From: Clostridium bornimense
GTDB taxonomy: Bacteria > Bacillota > Clostridia > Clostridiales > Clostridiaceae
DNA: 64,000 nucleotides
Direction: 5' to 3'
Assembly (NCBI RefSeq): GCF_000577895.1
Contig: NZ_HG917868.1
Coordinates: 1,550,001 to 1,614,000 of the forward strand
In this document: piece by piece, positions 1 through 8,434 of the stretch
Layout: the number at the start of each line of letters is the position of its first letter
Numbering within the stretch: the first letter of the stretch is position 1
Translations under genes and position numbers: made by a program
Notes under the pieces: generated by a model
Seen by the model: only the letters and a program-made list of their open reading frames with translations
Database searches by the model: none
What the model was told of the DNA's origin: nothing

Positions 1-576
1 CGCCATGGCGATAGGGCTATAACCAATGAGTCCATCAAAACCTAAGCCAGGAATGTGAAGAACCTCATCTTTACGGAGTGTGACATAGCCGCCTTTTGGA
101 TTTAGGCCACTTTCGTCCGTATCACGGTAATAGGTATAGACCAGCTCACCATTTGTTGCTCGACTAACTTGCATCTTGTTGGGGAGTAGGGGATAAAGCG
201 CCACTGCCTGCCCACGACCGTTTCTGACCACCTGTGCAAAGGCATTTCCCCAAAGCAAAAGATGACTCATCAGTGTTTCTCGAAACACGAATGAAGTCAT
301 CTCTGGATTTGGTTCATCATGAAGAAGGTAATACAGCGGGTGAAAAGGAATCTTTTCTTTACCTCCATCTGAACGATATCTATATACATGAAGTGGCAGT
401 CCTGCAATCGCTTCAGCTAGTATCCTTACGCAGGCATACACTGCTGTTGCTTGCATTGCAGTACGCTCGTTCACTGTTTTGCCAGATGACGTACCACCAA
501 ACAGGAAGGAAAATGCACTACCCACACGGTTTTGCGGTTTGTCCCTTGACCGAAACAGTCCTCTTATTAGATTCAT
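1..576 (-). CDS. phage portal protein, HK97 type (partial, C-terminus beyond window)
   Basis: The first 192 codons of a portal protein, the dodecameric ring at the capsid vertex through which DNA is packaged. Translation gives an N-terminus with the family pattern AVYACVRILAEAIAGLPLHV and then LLWGNAFAQV, typical of HK97-type portals, whose usual length is about 400 residues. The start at 576 is supported by GGAGGTGAC five bases upstream. The gene directly follows the large terminase subunit on the same strand, the normal order terL-portal. The rest of the gene, and presumably protease, capsid, tail and lysis genes, lie to the left of the window. The reading frame is open to the edge. Confidence 0.93.
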   Translation of the reverse strand, partial: MNLIRGLFRSRDKPQNRVGSAFSFLFGGTSSGKTVNERTAMQATAVYACVRILAEAIAGLPLHVYRYRSDGGKEKIPFHPLYYLLHDEPNPEMTSFVFRETLMSHLLLWGNAFAQVVRNGRGQAVALYPLLPNKMQVSRATNGELVYTYYRDTDESGLNPKGGYVTLRKDEVLHIPGLGFDGLIGYSPIAMA

Positions 577-619
577 AGGCGTCACCTCCGAATATAAACT
601 TTGTGTTAACCATTAAGGT

Positions 620-2224
620 TTAAAAGACAATCAAACCTCTCTCGTCATACACTGAATCTCCGCTATTACCTGAGCCGCAACGGATAGCACGATCAAGTGC
701 CATGATGGTCGCTACCGCACCATCTATCTTTTCTGTACTTTTTTCCTTATCCGGTTTCACGTTACCTGCTGGGTCAGTTTTTATAAAGATGTTGTCCATC
801 ATCCAACGAAGCACTGGATGCCCACCGTGCGCTATTCTTTCTTCTAATGTCAATTTCATTAGTTCTTTGGTTGGCGGTGACATATCTTTAAAGCCTTGAC
901 CGAATGGAACGACAGTAAAGCCTGCTCCTTCAAGGTTCTGAACCATTTGAACTGCTCCCCAACGGTCAAATGCAATTTCTCGAATGTTATACTTTTCGCC
1001 AAGTTCTTCAATAAACCGCTCAATGTAGCCGTAATGCACTACATTGCCTTCTGTGGTTAGAATATATCCCTGTTTCTCCCAAAGATCGTATTGTACATGG
1101 TCTCTTCGGACTCGGATGTCAATGTTGTCCTCTGGCATCCAAAAATACGGAAGAACAATGTATTTATCTGTTTCATCCTCCGGTGGGAAAACTAATACAA
1201 AGGCTGTAATATCTGTTGTAGAAGATAAGTCAAGACCTCCATAACAGACCCGTCCTTCGAGACTTTCTGGTATAACTGGAAATGCACAGGCATCCCACTT
1301 TGCCATTGGCATCCATCGGACAGATTGTTTAACCCACTGATTTAAGCGCAATTGCCGGAAGCTGTTCTCCTCAGCTGGGTTCTGCTTTGCACTTTCACAA
1401 GCAGCTCTTACCTTGTCAATTCCAACTGTAATTCCCAAGCTTGGATTTGCTTTTTTCCACACTTTTGGGTCTGTCCAATCATCCTCTTCTTTAGCTCCGT
1501 AGATTACAGGGTAAAACGTGGGATCGTATTTTCTGCCCTCAATAATATCAACCGCTTTCTGGTGTGTTTCGTAGCATATACTTTGGGTATCCGTCCCAGC
1601 AGTGGTGATAAGAAAATAGAGTGGTTGAGTTCTAGCATCCCCAGATCCTTTCGTCATAACGTCAAATAACTTCCGGTTTGGCTGAGTATGAAGTTCATCA
1701 AAAACAACACCATGTATATTGAAGCCGTGTTTAGAGTAGGCTTCAGCCGACAATACCTGATAGAAGCTGTTGGTCGGCAGGTACACCAATCGCTTAGTTG
1801 AAGCCAGCAACTTTACACGTTTATTTAGTGCTGGACACATGCGCACCATATCGGCTGCTACTTCAAATACAATTGATGCCTGCTGGCGGTCGGCGGCACA
1901 ACCGTATACCTCCGCCCGTTCTTCACCATCACCGCAAGTGAGAAGAAGTGCAATTGCTGCGGCAAGCTCGCTTTTTCCCATCTTTTTAGGTATTTCTACA
2001 TAAGCAGTGTTAAACTGCCGATATCCATCTGTCTTTAAAATCCCGAATAAATCACGGATGATTTGCTCCTGCCAATCGATAAGTTCAAAAGGCTTACCTG
2101 CCCATAAACCTTTCGTATGGGAGAGTGCTTCGATAAAAGCCACAGCGTAATCAGCAGCATCCTTATCGTAATATGACCCATCAGCTATAAAGGCGGTCGG
2201 CTTATATTTCTTCAGTTTCCGCAT
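620..2224 (-). CDS. terL: phage terminase large subunit
   Basis: The packaging motor ATPase and nuclease that cuts concatemeric DNA and drives it into the prohead. Residues about 70-90 show a Walker A-like segment ending in MGKSELAAA. FDELH further on is the Walker B region. The C-terminal half has the RNase H-fold nuclease acidic residues (GLDLSSTTD, AFDRWG, DGAVATI). At about 534 residues it has normal family length. The frame is open upstream to a TTG at 2254, but I chose the ATG at 2224 because AAAGGGGCGG lies just before it and the family starts near there. It is separated from the small subunit (9611-10162) by about 7 kb of cargo, whereas the two are usually adjacent. Confidence 0.95.
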   Translation of the reverse strand: MRKLKKYKPTAFIADGSYYDKDAADYAVAFIEALSHTKGLWAGKPFELIDWQEQIIRDLFGILKTDGYRQFNTAYVEIPKKMGKSELAAAIALLLTCGDGEERAEVYGCAADRQQASIVFEVAADMVRMCPALNKRVKLLASTKRLVYLPTNSFYQVLSAEAYSKHGFNIHGVVFDELHTQPNRKLFDVMTKGSGDARTQPLYFLITTAGTDTQSICYETHQKAVDIIEGRKYDPTFYPVIYGAKEEDDWTDPKVWKKANPSLGITVGIDKVRAACESAKQNPAEENSFRQLRLNQWVKQSVRWMPMAKWDACAFPVIPESLEGRVCYGGLDLSSTTDITAFVLVFPPEDETDKYIVLPYFWMPEDNIDIRVRRDHVQYDLWEKQGYILTTEGNVVHYGYIERFIEELGEKYNIREIAFDRWGAVQMVQNLEGAGFTVVPFGQGFKDMSPPTKELMKLTLEERIAHGGHPVLRWMMDNIFIKTDPAGNVKPDKEKSTEKIDGAVATIMALDRAIRCGSGNSGDSVYDERGLIVF

Positions 2225-2261
2225 AAACACCGCCCCTTTTATGAAAAAGGACAAAAGAAAA

Positions 2262-2287
2262 GAGCCTCAATCCTATAGATGAAGCCC
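2262..2287 (-). terminator. hairpin terminator upstream of terL
   Basis: On the minus strand GGGCTTCATC pairs with GATTGAGGCTC around a short loop, and CTTTTCTTTTG follows. It would end the transcript of the cargo block before terL, so terL may have partial read-through or its own promoter. The stem has one mismatch or bulge. Confidence 0.5.
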
Positions 2288-2312
2288 TTCTCCTTATCCT
2301 GTTTAATTTTAT

Positions 2313-2501
2313 TTACTTATTTCCATCCACTTCCCCTGTCATTATGAAATGAGCATATTCCGCTTTATGGTCTATTAAATAGACTACCAATTCATAAAAC
2401 CCTCGTTCATTTGCTTCATACTGGACTCGGTTCACATCAAACATATTTGTGACTCCACTTTTACGGATGGAAAGGATTTGTTCCTTAATTATCTCATTCA
2501 T
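2313..2501 (-). CDS. small phage protein, DUF5049-like
   Basis: A 62-residue protein starting MNEIIKEQILSIR, resembling the small DUF5049 family of phage proteins of unknown function. The ATG at 2501 has GGAGGAGGCAATCA in front of it; longer readings of the frame have no ribosome binding site. It overlaps the end of the upstream gamma-glutamylcyclotransferase-like gene by eight bases, so the two are translationally coupled. No catalytic motif or membrane segment is visible. The family assignment is from memory of the sequence pattern and should be treated as moderate. Confidence 0.7.
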   Translation of the reverse strand: MNEIIKEQILSIRKSGVTNMFDVNRVQYEANERGFYELVVYLIDHKAEYAHFIMTGEVDGNK

Positions 2502-2952
2502 TGATTGCCTCCTCCGATTCAGCTGAATCGGTTGTCGCTTTGCGCAGGATATCCACATCGAAGCCCGCACTCTTATAACCTTCTAAAATGGTACTGTAAT
2601 AATAACAGCTCGGTTGTCCAAGCGGTCTTCCGTCATTCATAATGTAGACCATCGCCTTGACGGTTTTGCCGTTCAATTTCACTTTTACGGTTTCCTTGCG
2701 ATAAAGGAAAGGCCATCCTTCGTAGCGGTCAAGTGCTGCCTCATCAGCCGGTGTGATTTCCCACACCAACACGGGTACACTGTCTCCCTTAAAAGGCTCA
2801 ATGGTTGCCACAGCGCCCGCGTGTGCCCCTCTAAATAACAAGCGGTGATTATCGATTTGGCTTGTTTCTACCACCTTCGCTGTGGGGCATCTGTTGGACA
2901 TCTGCTCCAGGTTGAGGTTGGAGCCATAGGCAAGATATAATTTACTATTCAT
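2494..2952 (-). CDS. gamma-glutamylcyclotransferase-like (AIG2/BtrG fold) protein
   Basis: A GGCT/AIG2-like protein. Members cyclise gamma-glutamyl amines to release 5-oxoproline. The N-terminus carries the substrate-loop motif YGSNLN (about residues 7-12), and the general-base glutamate is likely in RYEGWPF (about residue 76). At 152 residues it is a normal single-domain length. I chose the ATG at 2952 rather than 2958 because AAGGAGG would touch the upstream one. It sits directly after an amidoligase gene. Amidoligases paired with GGCT-fold enzymes are a known gene neighbourhood, in which one builds and the other removes or trims a gamma-glutamyl-type amide. The phage substrate is unknown. 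Confidence 0.85.
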   Translation of the reverse strand: MNSKLYLAYGSNLNLEQMSNRCPTAKVVETSQIDNHRLLFRGAHAGAVATIEPFKGDSVPVLVWEITPADEAALDRYEGWPFLYRKETVKVKLNGKTVKAMVYIMNDGRPLGQPSCYYYSTILEGYKSAGFDVDILRKATTDSAESEEAINE

Positions 2953-2990
2953 TGTCATCCTCCTTCTTAGCTTTTGGGTTTAAGGGCAGC

Positions 2991-3890
2991 TCAGGCCGCC
3001 CGAAACCGCCATGCAGCTGAACCCGAAAGTGCTGCGGTTAAATGTTCTCTGCAGTTTGCAAATTCGTCGCCAATAAAACCAATTCGGTTTAGGTAGGTTC
3101 TCATGGCGAATTTCTCATTCTCAATTTGAGGTTTCTTTGTCGATGCACACTTTTGCGTTAAGGCTTGGTGGTTAATGGCGAGTGCTAGAACAATGTAGCT
3201 TCTTATCCTCCCAGCATGAAGCTCGCTGTTAAACCCTCGAAGTTCAACTGTATGGTTTCCAGTAAAAAAGCTGTGAAGGTTGAGGAAATGGTAGCGGCTA
3301 TTGTGATAGTGGGCGCTTCTACTCTCACTGTAACCTTCGTACCAAATGTCCTCAATTTCTCTCAAAGTTTTAGGCTTCTTGCGGTTCATTTTCTCAACCA
3401 AAATGCTGTCCATCTTTTTGCAGTAGTTCATTCTCTGCGGTGCAATTTGAAGTGCTTTGTAAAATAAGTCGTTTTTGCTTGCGATGATATTTACAAAGTT
3501 TCGAATACTTCTTGGTGTATGCTTAGCACCGTCTAGATGAATATGAATGCCGCAAGATGTATTTGTAAAGGCTCCGGCTTTGCGGAGCTTTCTCACCAGC
3601 TCTTGTAATGTTTCAATATCCTCTTGGTAGGTAAGAATGGGGCTGACTAACTCGACGCTGTATTCTCTGCCAGCGGCAACCTTCCTTCCACCTTCTTTTC
3701 TTTGGCAGTGGATGCTCCCGTCACTCATAAACTTCCAAACCCTACCGTCTGGTGCTGTTACCTTTTTCGTATCGTAATAGGTCCCGCCTTCAGCATAAGT
3801 ACCTTGTAGAAATTCAGTAACAACCTTTGCTGCTCTTTCCCTTGTGATTCCTGTGAACTCGATTTCGATTCCAAATTTTGCGTTTAACAT
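2991..3890 (-). CDS. amidoligase-family protein (COOH-NH2 ligase)
   Basis: A glutamine-synthetase-fold amidoligase, predicted to join a carboxyl and an amine in an ATP-dependent way. The start FGIEIEFTGITRE is the typical first strand with metal-binding glutamates. SVELVSPIL, CGIHIHLDGA (His-x-His) and TVELRGFNSEL are the other core motifs. At 299 residues it is normal length. The last 50 residues are not part of the ligase core and resemble the C-terminus of the protein encoded at 4249-4941 (shared pattern RxGFIGxE then LSGSxA). It is followed by the GGCT-like gene. Upstream is a repeated promoter-like element at 3922-3954. The actual substrate (cell wall, coat protein or DNA-linked) cannot be told from the sequence. 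Confidence 0.85.
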   Translation of the reverse strand: MLNAKFGIEIEFTGITRERAAKVVTEFLQGTYAEGGTYYDTKKVTAPDGRVWKFMSDGSIHCQRKEGGRKVAAGREYSVELVSPILTYQEDIETLQELVRKLRKAGAFTNTSCGIHIHLDGAKHTPRSIRNFVNIIASKNDLFYKALQIAPQRMNYCKKMDSILVEKMNRKKPKTLREIEDIWYEGYSESRSAHYHNSRYHFLNLHSFFTGNHTVELRGFNSELHAGRIRSYIVLALAINHQALTQKCASTKKPQIENEKFAMRTYLNRIGFIGDEFANCREHLTAALSGSAAWRFRAA

Positions 3891-3921
3891 TTTTCTCGCT
3901 CCTTCTAAAGTGTGTGTGTCC

Positions 3922-3954
3922 TTTCGGCATGTACATATATCACTCTAAAAGGCT
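3922..3954 (-). promoter_or_regulatory. repeated promoter-like element, copy 1
   Basis: On the minus strand this reads AGCCTTTTAGAG, then TGATATATG, then a run ending in CCGAA, almost the same as the copy at 4962-4992. It can be read as an extended -10 (TGA-TATATG) with TTGCTA 19 bases upstream. It lies in the 5' leader of the amidoligase gene. Outside these two copies I did not find it elsewhere in the window. Confidence 0.5.
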
Positions 3955-4024
3955 TTTATAGCAAGACAATTTCGCAATATAAATCTACATATTTACTGCC
4001 ATATTTGGCTCGAAATGTGTATGG

Positions 4025-4252
4025 TTACTCTTCGATTTTCTTGCATAAATCCTCACCAAAGGTCACTCCAAGGGAACCACCGGAATCCCAACTGACGTGA
4101 ATCGTTCCGATGTCATCAACACTAGTAACCGTGCCTTTAGCTCCAGGTTGAAGTTTTGTATATGGGTCGTTCATTCTAAGTAGCATGACACGGGTTCCTG
4201 GAGTGTAATAGCTTCTAAGTTGCTTTAACATTTCTGGGTGAATGATATTCAT
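4025..4252 (-). CDS. DUF4314-like small phage protein
   Basis: A 75-residue protein with the pattern GTRVMLLRMNDPY and then GAKGTVTSVDDIGTIHVSW, a small beta-barrel (SH3-like) fold typical of the DUF4314 family often found in phages and plasmids beside antirestriction-type genes. Its start ATG overlaps the stop of the upstream gene (ATGA), with GGAGGTGAGTGAACA in front. The function is not known. No enzymatic residues are evident. Confidence 0.75.
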   Translation of the reverse strand: MNIIHPEMLKQLRSYYTPGTRVMLLRMNDPYTKLQPGAKGTVTSVDDIGTIHVSWDSGGSLGVTFGEDLCKKIEE

Positions 4253-4941
4253 TGTTCACTCACCTCCTGCTTGGCCGCCCCGCTTTTGAAAGCAGAGCTA
4301 CCTGATAGCTTGGAGAGGAGAATCTTTCGTTCCGTTTTATATTCTGGGCCGATGAAGCCAAGCCTGAGAAGGAAGCAACGAAAAGCGTACTTTTCATTCT
4401 CTACTGATTTCTCGGTGGAGTTGACGCGTGTCTGTTTTTTCGCCATTTCGCAAAGTGCTGTTATAAAATGGGTGTAGGCCTTAACTTCTTCTGTTGAGCA
4501 CTCACCTTGAAACCAAGGGAAGGCGACAATTTCTTCAGTTACATTGATTGGAATGGAGTCCGTATCAAGTGCTGTCTTTATAAGAGCTGCTTTACTCTCT
4601 ACCAATCCTTTTAAGTTCTCAAGGGCTGTGTCGGTAAAATCTGCCCGTGGCATTTGAATTATCAGATTGATAGATTCTTCAGTTTCATTCGCTTCTTTTT
4701 TCTGAGATGGTGTACCAAATTCTTCTGAAATTGGCTTTAAGTCGTGAAGTCCCAATAGATTACCAACCAGTTCAGAGTTATCTGGCCCACTGAGTACTCC
4801 GTTTTTGTCAATATTGTAGTCCGCCACCTCATAGGCAAATGTAGGTGCCCCGAGGTATTTAATAGGAACATTCAGTTCTTGGCTGATTGCGTTAACCAGT
4901 GCTTTTCTTTTGGGTCCTGTAACATTATAGTTAATCTTCAT
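4249..4941 (-). CDS. phage protein of unknown function with amidoligase-type C-terminal tail
   Basis: About 230 residues. The N-terminal part (KINYNVTGPKRKALVNAI) resembles phage 'virulence-related' proteins of unknown role. The C-terminal 45 residues are similar to the tail of the amidoligase at 2991-3890: both contain ENEKxAxR, RxGFIGxE, LSGSxA. The start at 4941 is preferred to 4947 because AAAGGCGG is then seven bases upstream. It carries promoter-like element copy 2 in its leader and is followed by an overlapping DUF4314 gene. I do not recognise a catalytic site. Confidence 0.75.
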   Translation of the reverse strand: MKINYNVTGPKRKALVNAISQELNVPIKYLGAPTFAYEVADYNIDKNGVLSGPDNSELVGNLLGLHDLKPISEEFGTPSQKKEANETEESINLIIQMPRADFTDTALENLKGLVESKAALIKTALDTDSIPINVTEEIVAFPWFQGECSTEEVKAYTHFITALCEMAKKQTRVNSTEKSVENEKYAFRCFLLRLGFIGPEYKTERKILLSKLSGSSAFKSGAAKQEVSEQ

Positions 4942-4961
4942 TTTCATACCGCCTTTCTATT

Positions 4962-4992
4962 TTCGGTACGTACATATATCACTCTAAAGGCT
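4962..4992 (-). promoter_or_regulatory. repeated promoter-like element, copy 2
   Basis: On the minus strand this reads AGCCTTTAGAG, then TGATATATG and then CCGAA; it differs from copy 1 by one deleted T and two substitutions. TTGATA lies 19 bases before TATATG, the same spacing as in copy 1. It precedes the gene at 4249-4941 and suggests coordinated expression of the two genes that share a C-terminal tail. Confidence 0.5.
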
Positions 4993-5037
4993 GTTAATAT
5001 CAAGTCATTTAGAGTATCTTTCTGTAGAAGTTACTGT

Positions 5038-7200
5038 TTATTCATCGGCGGTATTTTGTGTAGATAACACAATGCCAGTCAACACAAAACAGACGCATGG
5101 AAGTGCTACACCATTGCCCCACATTTTGTATTCGGCTGAATCTGAATGAGGATTGTTAAGCCATTTTATAATCTGCTTTCTTGTTTTTGGTCTACTGCTT
5201 TTACCTATGATTTTGCGGTGGGTTTCCCAAACCTCCGTCCAGAATAAAATTTCATCTTCTGTAGGATTTTCCGTACCAAGATCATCACACCAATCATCGG
5301 GGAAGCCTTGCAATCTAGCACACTCGGTTGGTGTAAGCCTTCTGACGATATAGTCTGGTTCAACCAATCCGTTTTGATAACCTGGATTAGTGCCATTGAT
5401 AAGCGCATTTGATGTACCATCCTGCCTATAGCATTGACTTTCAGCTTTCATCTGAGGGTAAAAGGATGCTGGTTGTGCCACTGCTCCAGGCCCCTTTGCC
5501 GTGAGTGTAGGTTGCTGTTCTTTATCTATTGAAGGTTTATATAGCGCGTTCTTTCCTTGATTAAAGGCTGCCCGATCAATACCGTAAGAAGGTTGAGTTA
5601 CTACAGGGGCATCCTTGTAATCTCTCGACAATAAAGTTGGTGCTTTATCTTCTTCAACCTGTGCATAGGCTCCGGTTGTCATAACATAGGCAATAGCATG
5701 ACGATCCGTGGTATTCAACGTAAAAGAAACATCTTCATCTATACCGCTTCCTTGGGGACCGTTTTTATCCTCTCTTCCAATCATCGAGCCTTGCAAAGCA
5801 ACAACTGCAATACCACCTTGATTACATCCTGGATTTCCTCCATTGGCATCAATGGTTCGAGAAGTATCCGCTTCATATATACCGCTATGTGGATTGCTTG
5901 ACTGCATAGAATTACTTTTATTAGAACAGATGCCATATGCGGTAGGTACAAAAACGGTCTGGTCATTATTGCATCCAAGAGTGGCAGACTTATTATCCTG
6001 TATCAATGCACCCTTACCGCCGCCTTCACAGCCAGAGCGGATTTTTAATGTTTTAGGTGTGTTCATAATAAGGGGTACATTCCCACCGCCAGTCCCCATC
6101 CGAGAGGTCAGCGTCTGTACTTTATTATCCTCTGACAGTTTTACACGACTATCAGTTGGATGATTTTCAATGACAACAGCCGTTTGGTTATCTCCCATGT
6201 TTGCACGAAGTGATCCACTTAAGTTTTTATCTGTATGGCCACCAATGCGTGAAACAGCACCAGGTTCAAAGGACATGACTGTACCTGGAACAACCCCTGC
6301 ACGAAGGGTAGGAGAGCGTTCTTCCTCATAACCTACACTTCGGCTCTTGGCGCTGTGTTCGGTACAAAATCCACTTGACTGCATTACGCAAGGCTGATGT
6401 CCATGTTCCTCCGCCCGAAGTGTGGCGGTAATATCCTCCGAAACAGACATCACTTTCCCGCCTTGGTCATTTAGGCAAGTTATGCTATCGCCTGCTTTTC
6501 CAGTGCTGTTTTTAGCATTTCCGGCAGTTCTTTTCCACGGGCTGCCGCTCGGCGTAAAATCCCTTGACAAGCCTTCGGACTCAAATAGTATTTCTCCGGC
6601 ACATCTGTCTGCAAAATCTGCGACAAGGTAGATTCTACGACGACGCTGGGGGACTCCGAAATATTGCGCATCAATAGTTCGGTATGCCACACTCCATCCG
6701 TCTCCCATGTAGATGTCTGCGTATGGCCATCGTCCTTTTTCAGGTAAAGGCACCGAGGTGTTCGGCTCTTTGACGCTGATGACCGTTTCGAGGACTGCCT
6801 TGAAGTCTTCTCCTTTATTTGACGAGAATGCGCCAGGGACATTTTCCCAGACTGCGTACCTTGGATATTGTCCATTGGTCTTACACCTCATTTCTTTAAT
6901 AATTCGTATTGCTTCATAAAAAAGGACGGATTGCTCTCCGTCTAGACCAGCTCTTTTACCTGCCACACTCATATCGGTGCAAGGCGAACCAAATGTTATG
7001 ATATCTACAGGCGGAAGCTCCGCACCATTTAGTTTATTGATATCCCCATAATGCTTCATCTGTGGGATGCGTTTAGTCGTGACCCTTATAGGAAATGGTT
7101 CAATTTCAGAAGCCCATAACGGCTCAATTCCACAAAGCAGAGCACCTAGAGGAAAACCACCACTACCATCAAAAAGGGAACCGAGTGTCAATTTACTCAT
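5038..7200 (-). CDS. phage DNA cytosine-5 methyltransferase with very long target-recognition region
   Basis: A C5-cytosine methyltransferase using S-adenosylmethionine. Visible motifs: I (LFDGSGG, near residue 12), IV with the catalytic cysteine (GSPCTDMS, about residue 75), VI (ENVPG), VIII (PQRRRR, about 185), IX (RRLTPTECARLQGFPDDW, about 620) and X (GNGVALP). Between VIII and IX there are about 415 residues instead of 100-150. They contain about ten segments with a Thr/Ser-Leu (or Thr-Ile) dipeptide followed by Gly-rich stretches, as in the target recognition domains of multispecific phage methyltransferases. The start at 7200 overlaps the previous stop by eight bases (ATGAGTAA) with GGAGGTGA upstream. 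It probably protects phage DNA against several host restriction enzymes. Confidence 0.93.
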   Translation of the reverse strand: MSKLTLGSLFDGSGGFPLGALLCGIEPLWASEIEPFPIRVTTKRIPQMKHYGDINKLNGAELPPVDIITFGSPCTDMSVAGKRAGLDGEQSVLFYEAIRIIKEMRCKTNGQYPRYAVWENVPGAFSSNKGEDFKAVLETVISVKEPNTSVPLPEKGRWPYADIYMGDGWSVAYRTIDAQYFGVPQRRRRIYLVADFADRCAGEILFESEGLSRDFTPSGSPWKRTAGNAKNSTGKAGDSITCLNDQGGKVMSVSEDITATLRAEEHGHQPCVMQSSGFCTEHSAKSRSVGYEEERSPTLRAGVVPGTVMSFEPGAVSRIGGHTDKNLSGSLRANMGDNQTAVVIENHPTDSRVKLSEDNKVQTLTSRMGTGGGNVPLIMNTPKTLKIRSGCEGGGKGALIQDNKSATLGCNNDQTVFVPTAYGICSNKSNSMQSSNPHSGIYEADTSRTIDANGGNPGCNQGGIAVVALQGSMIGREDKNGPQGSGIDEDVSFTLNTTDRHAIAYVMTTGAYAQVEEDKAPTLLSRDYKDAPVVTQPSYGIDRAAFNQGKNALYKPSIDKEQQPTLTAKGPGAVAQPASFYPQMKAESQCYRQDGTSNALINGTNPGYQNGLVEPDYIVRRLTPTECARLQGFPDDWCDDLGTENPTEDEILFWTEVWETHRKIIGKSSRPKTRKQIIKWLNNPHSDSAEYKMWGNGVALPCVCFVLTGIVLSTQNTADE

Positions 7201-8434
7201 CTGCATTCACCTCCGGCAGGTCACCATATCTAAATTTCGAACCATCTCTTAAAAGAAACACACCATCCGAGTTTCCGACTTGCTCAATATACCTTTTCAC
7301 AATGACATCACAGTACTTTTCATCCAGTTCAATGGTGTAGCAAATTCTATCGGTCTGCTCACAAGCAATCAATGTACTTCCTGAACCACCAAAGGGATCA
7401 AGCACGATGCAGTTACTAAGACTCGAATTCATAATGGGGTATGCCACAAGTGCCACTGGTTTCATGGTTGGATGGTCGCCATTTTTCTTTGGTTTCTCAA
7501 ACTCCCAGATGGTGGTCTGCTTGCGGTCTGAATACCAGAGATGCTTGCCTTTCTTTTTCCATCCAAAGAGTACCGGTTCATGTTGCCACTGATAAGGGGA
7601 ACGACCGAGAACAAGGGATTGCTTCTTCCAAATACAAGTGCCGGAAAGATAAAACCCTGCATCGGAGAATGCTCTTCTAAAATTGAGTCCTTCCGTATCG
7701 GCATGAAATACATAAATAGAAGCGTCCTTTGCCATCGCTGCTTCAGTATTTTGGAATGCTGCAAGCAGGAAATCATAGAACGCTTCATTACCCATATTGT
7801 CATTTTTTATTTTTCCAGCAGAACCTTCATAGTTGACGTTATATGGAGGGTCCGTAACTACCAGATTGGCAGCTTTTCCATCCATCAAGACATCAAAGGT
7901 GTCTTTCCTTGTACTATCTCCACAGACAAGTCGATGCTGTCCAAGTATCCAAACATCCCCTAAATGCGAAATAGCGGGCTTTTTCAGCTCGCTATCTACA
8001 TCGAAATCATCTTCTTTTATATTATCCTTAAGGGAATCCTTAAAAAGATCATCCAATTCTCCTGGGTCAAAACCTGTTAGAGATACATCAAAGTCAGAAG
8101 CATTTAGGTCTGTGATAAGTAGCGCCAATTTATCTTTATCCCAATCACCACTTATTTTATTTAGTGCAATGTTCAGAGCCTTTTCTTTTTGCTCATCCAT
8201 TTCAACTACTACACATTCTATTTCATCCATGCCCATACTCAGCAGGACTTTCAAGCGTTGGTGACCTCCGATAACTCTTCCTGTGGTTTTATTCCATATA
8301 ACGGGTTCTACATACCCAAACTCCTCAAGGGAACGTTTAAGTTTCTCGTACTCTGGATCACCCGGTTTTAAATCCTTCCTTGGGTTATAGTCAGCGGGGA
8401 TGAGTTGTTTTGTTTTAATCTTTTCAATCAACAT
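7193..8434 (-). CDS. ParB-like domain / adenine (N6) DNA methyltransferase fusion
   Basis: N-terminal ParB/sulfiredoxin-type domain (NPRKDLKPGD, then VIGGHQRL, residues about 15-75), a short linker, and a C-terminal amino-methyltransferase. Catalytic motif IV is DPPYNV (about residue 197) and the AdoMet motif is DPFGGSGST (about 355), the beta-class order. It methylates adenine or N4-cytosine in DNA. The start at 8434 was chosen because AAAGGCGGTGG lies six bases upstream; it overlaps the metK stop. Fusions of this type are frequent in phages and ICEs and usually lack a partner endonuclease, as here. It may act in antirestriction or control of packaging. Confidence 0.93.
   Translation of the reverse strand: MLIEKIKTKQLIPADYNPRKDLKPGDPEYEKLKRSLEEFGYVEPVIWNKTTGRVIGGHQRLKVLLSMGMDEIECVVVEMDEQKEKALNIALNKISGDWDKDKLALLITDLNASDFDVSLTGFDPGELDDLFKDSLKDNIKEDDFDVDSELKKPAISHLGDVWILGQHRLVCGDSTRKDTFDVLMDGKAANLVVTDPPYNVNYEGSAGKIKNDNMGNEAFYDFLLAAFQNTEAAMAKDASIYVFHADTEGLNFRRAFSDAGFYLSGTCIWKKQSLVLGRSPYQWQHEPVLFGWKKKGKHLWYSDRKQTTIWEFEKPKKNGDHPTMKPVALVAYPIMNSSLSNCIVLDPFGGSGSTLIACEQTDRICYTIELDEKYCDVIVKRYIEQVGNSDGVFLLRDGSKFRYGDLPEVNADE

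Noticed and set aside
6422-8264. Several plus-strand and shifted frames of 60-140 codons opposite the methyltransferase genes
   Set aside because: They are mirror frames of strongly coding minus-strand genes, with no ribosome binding sites and no protein-like composition.
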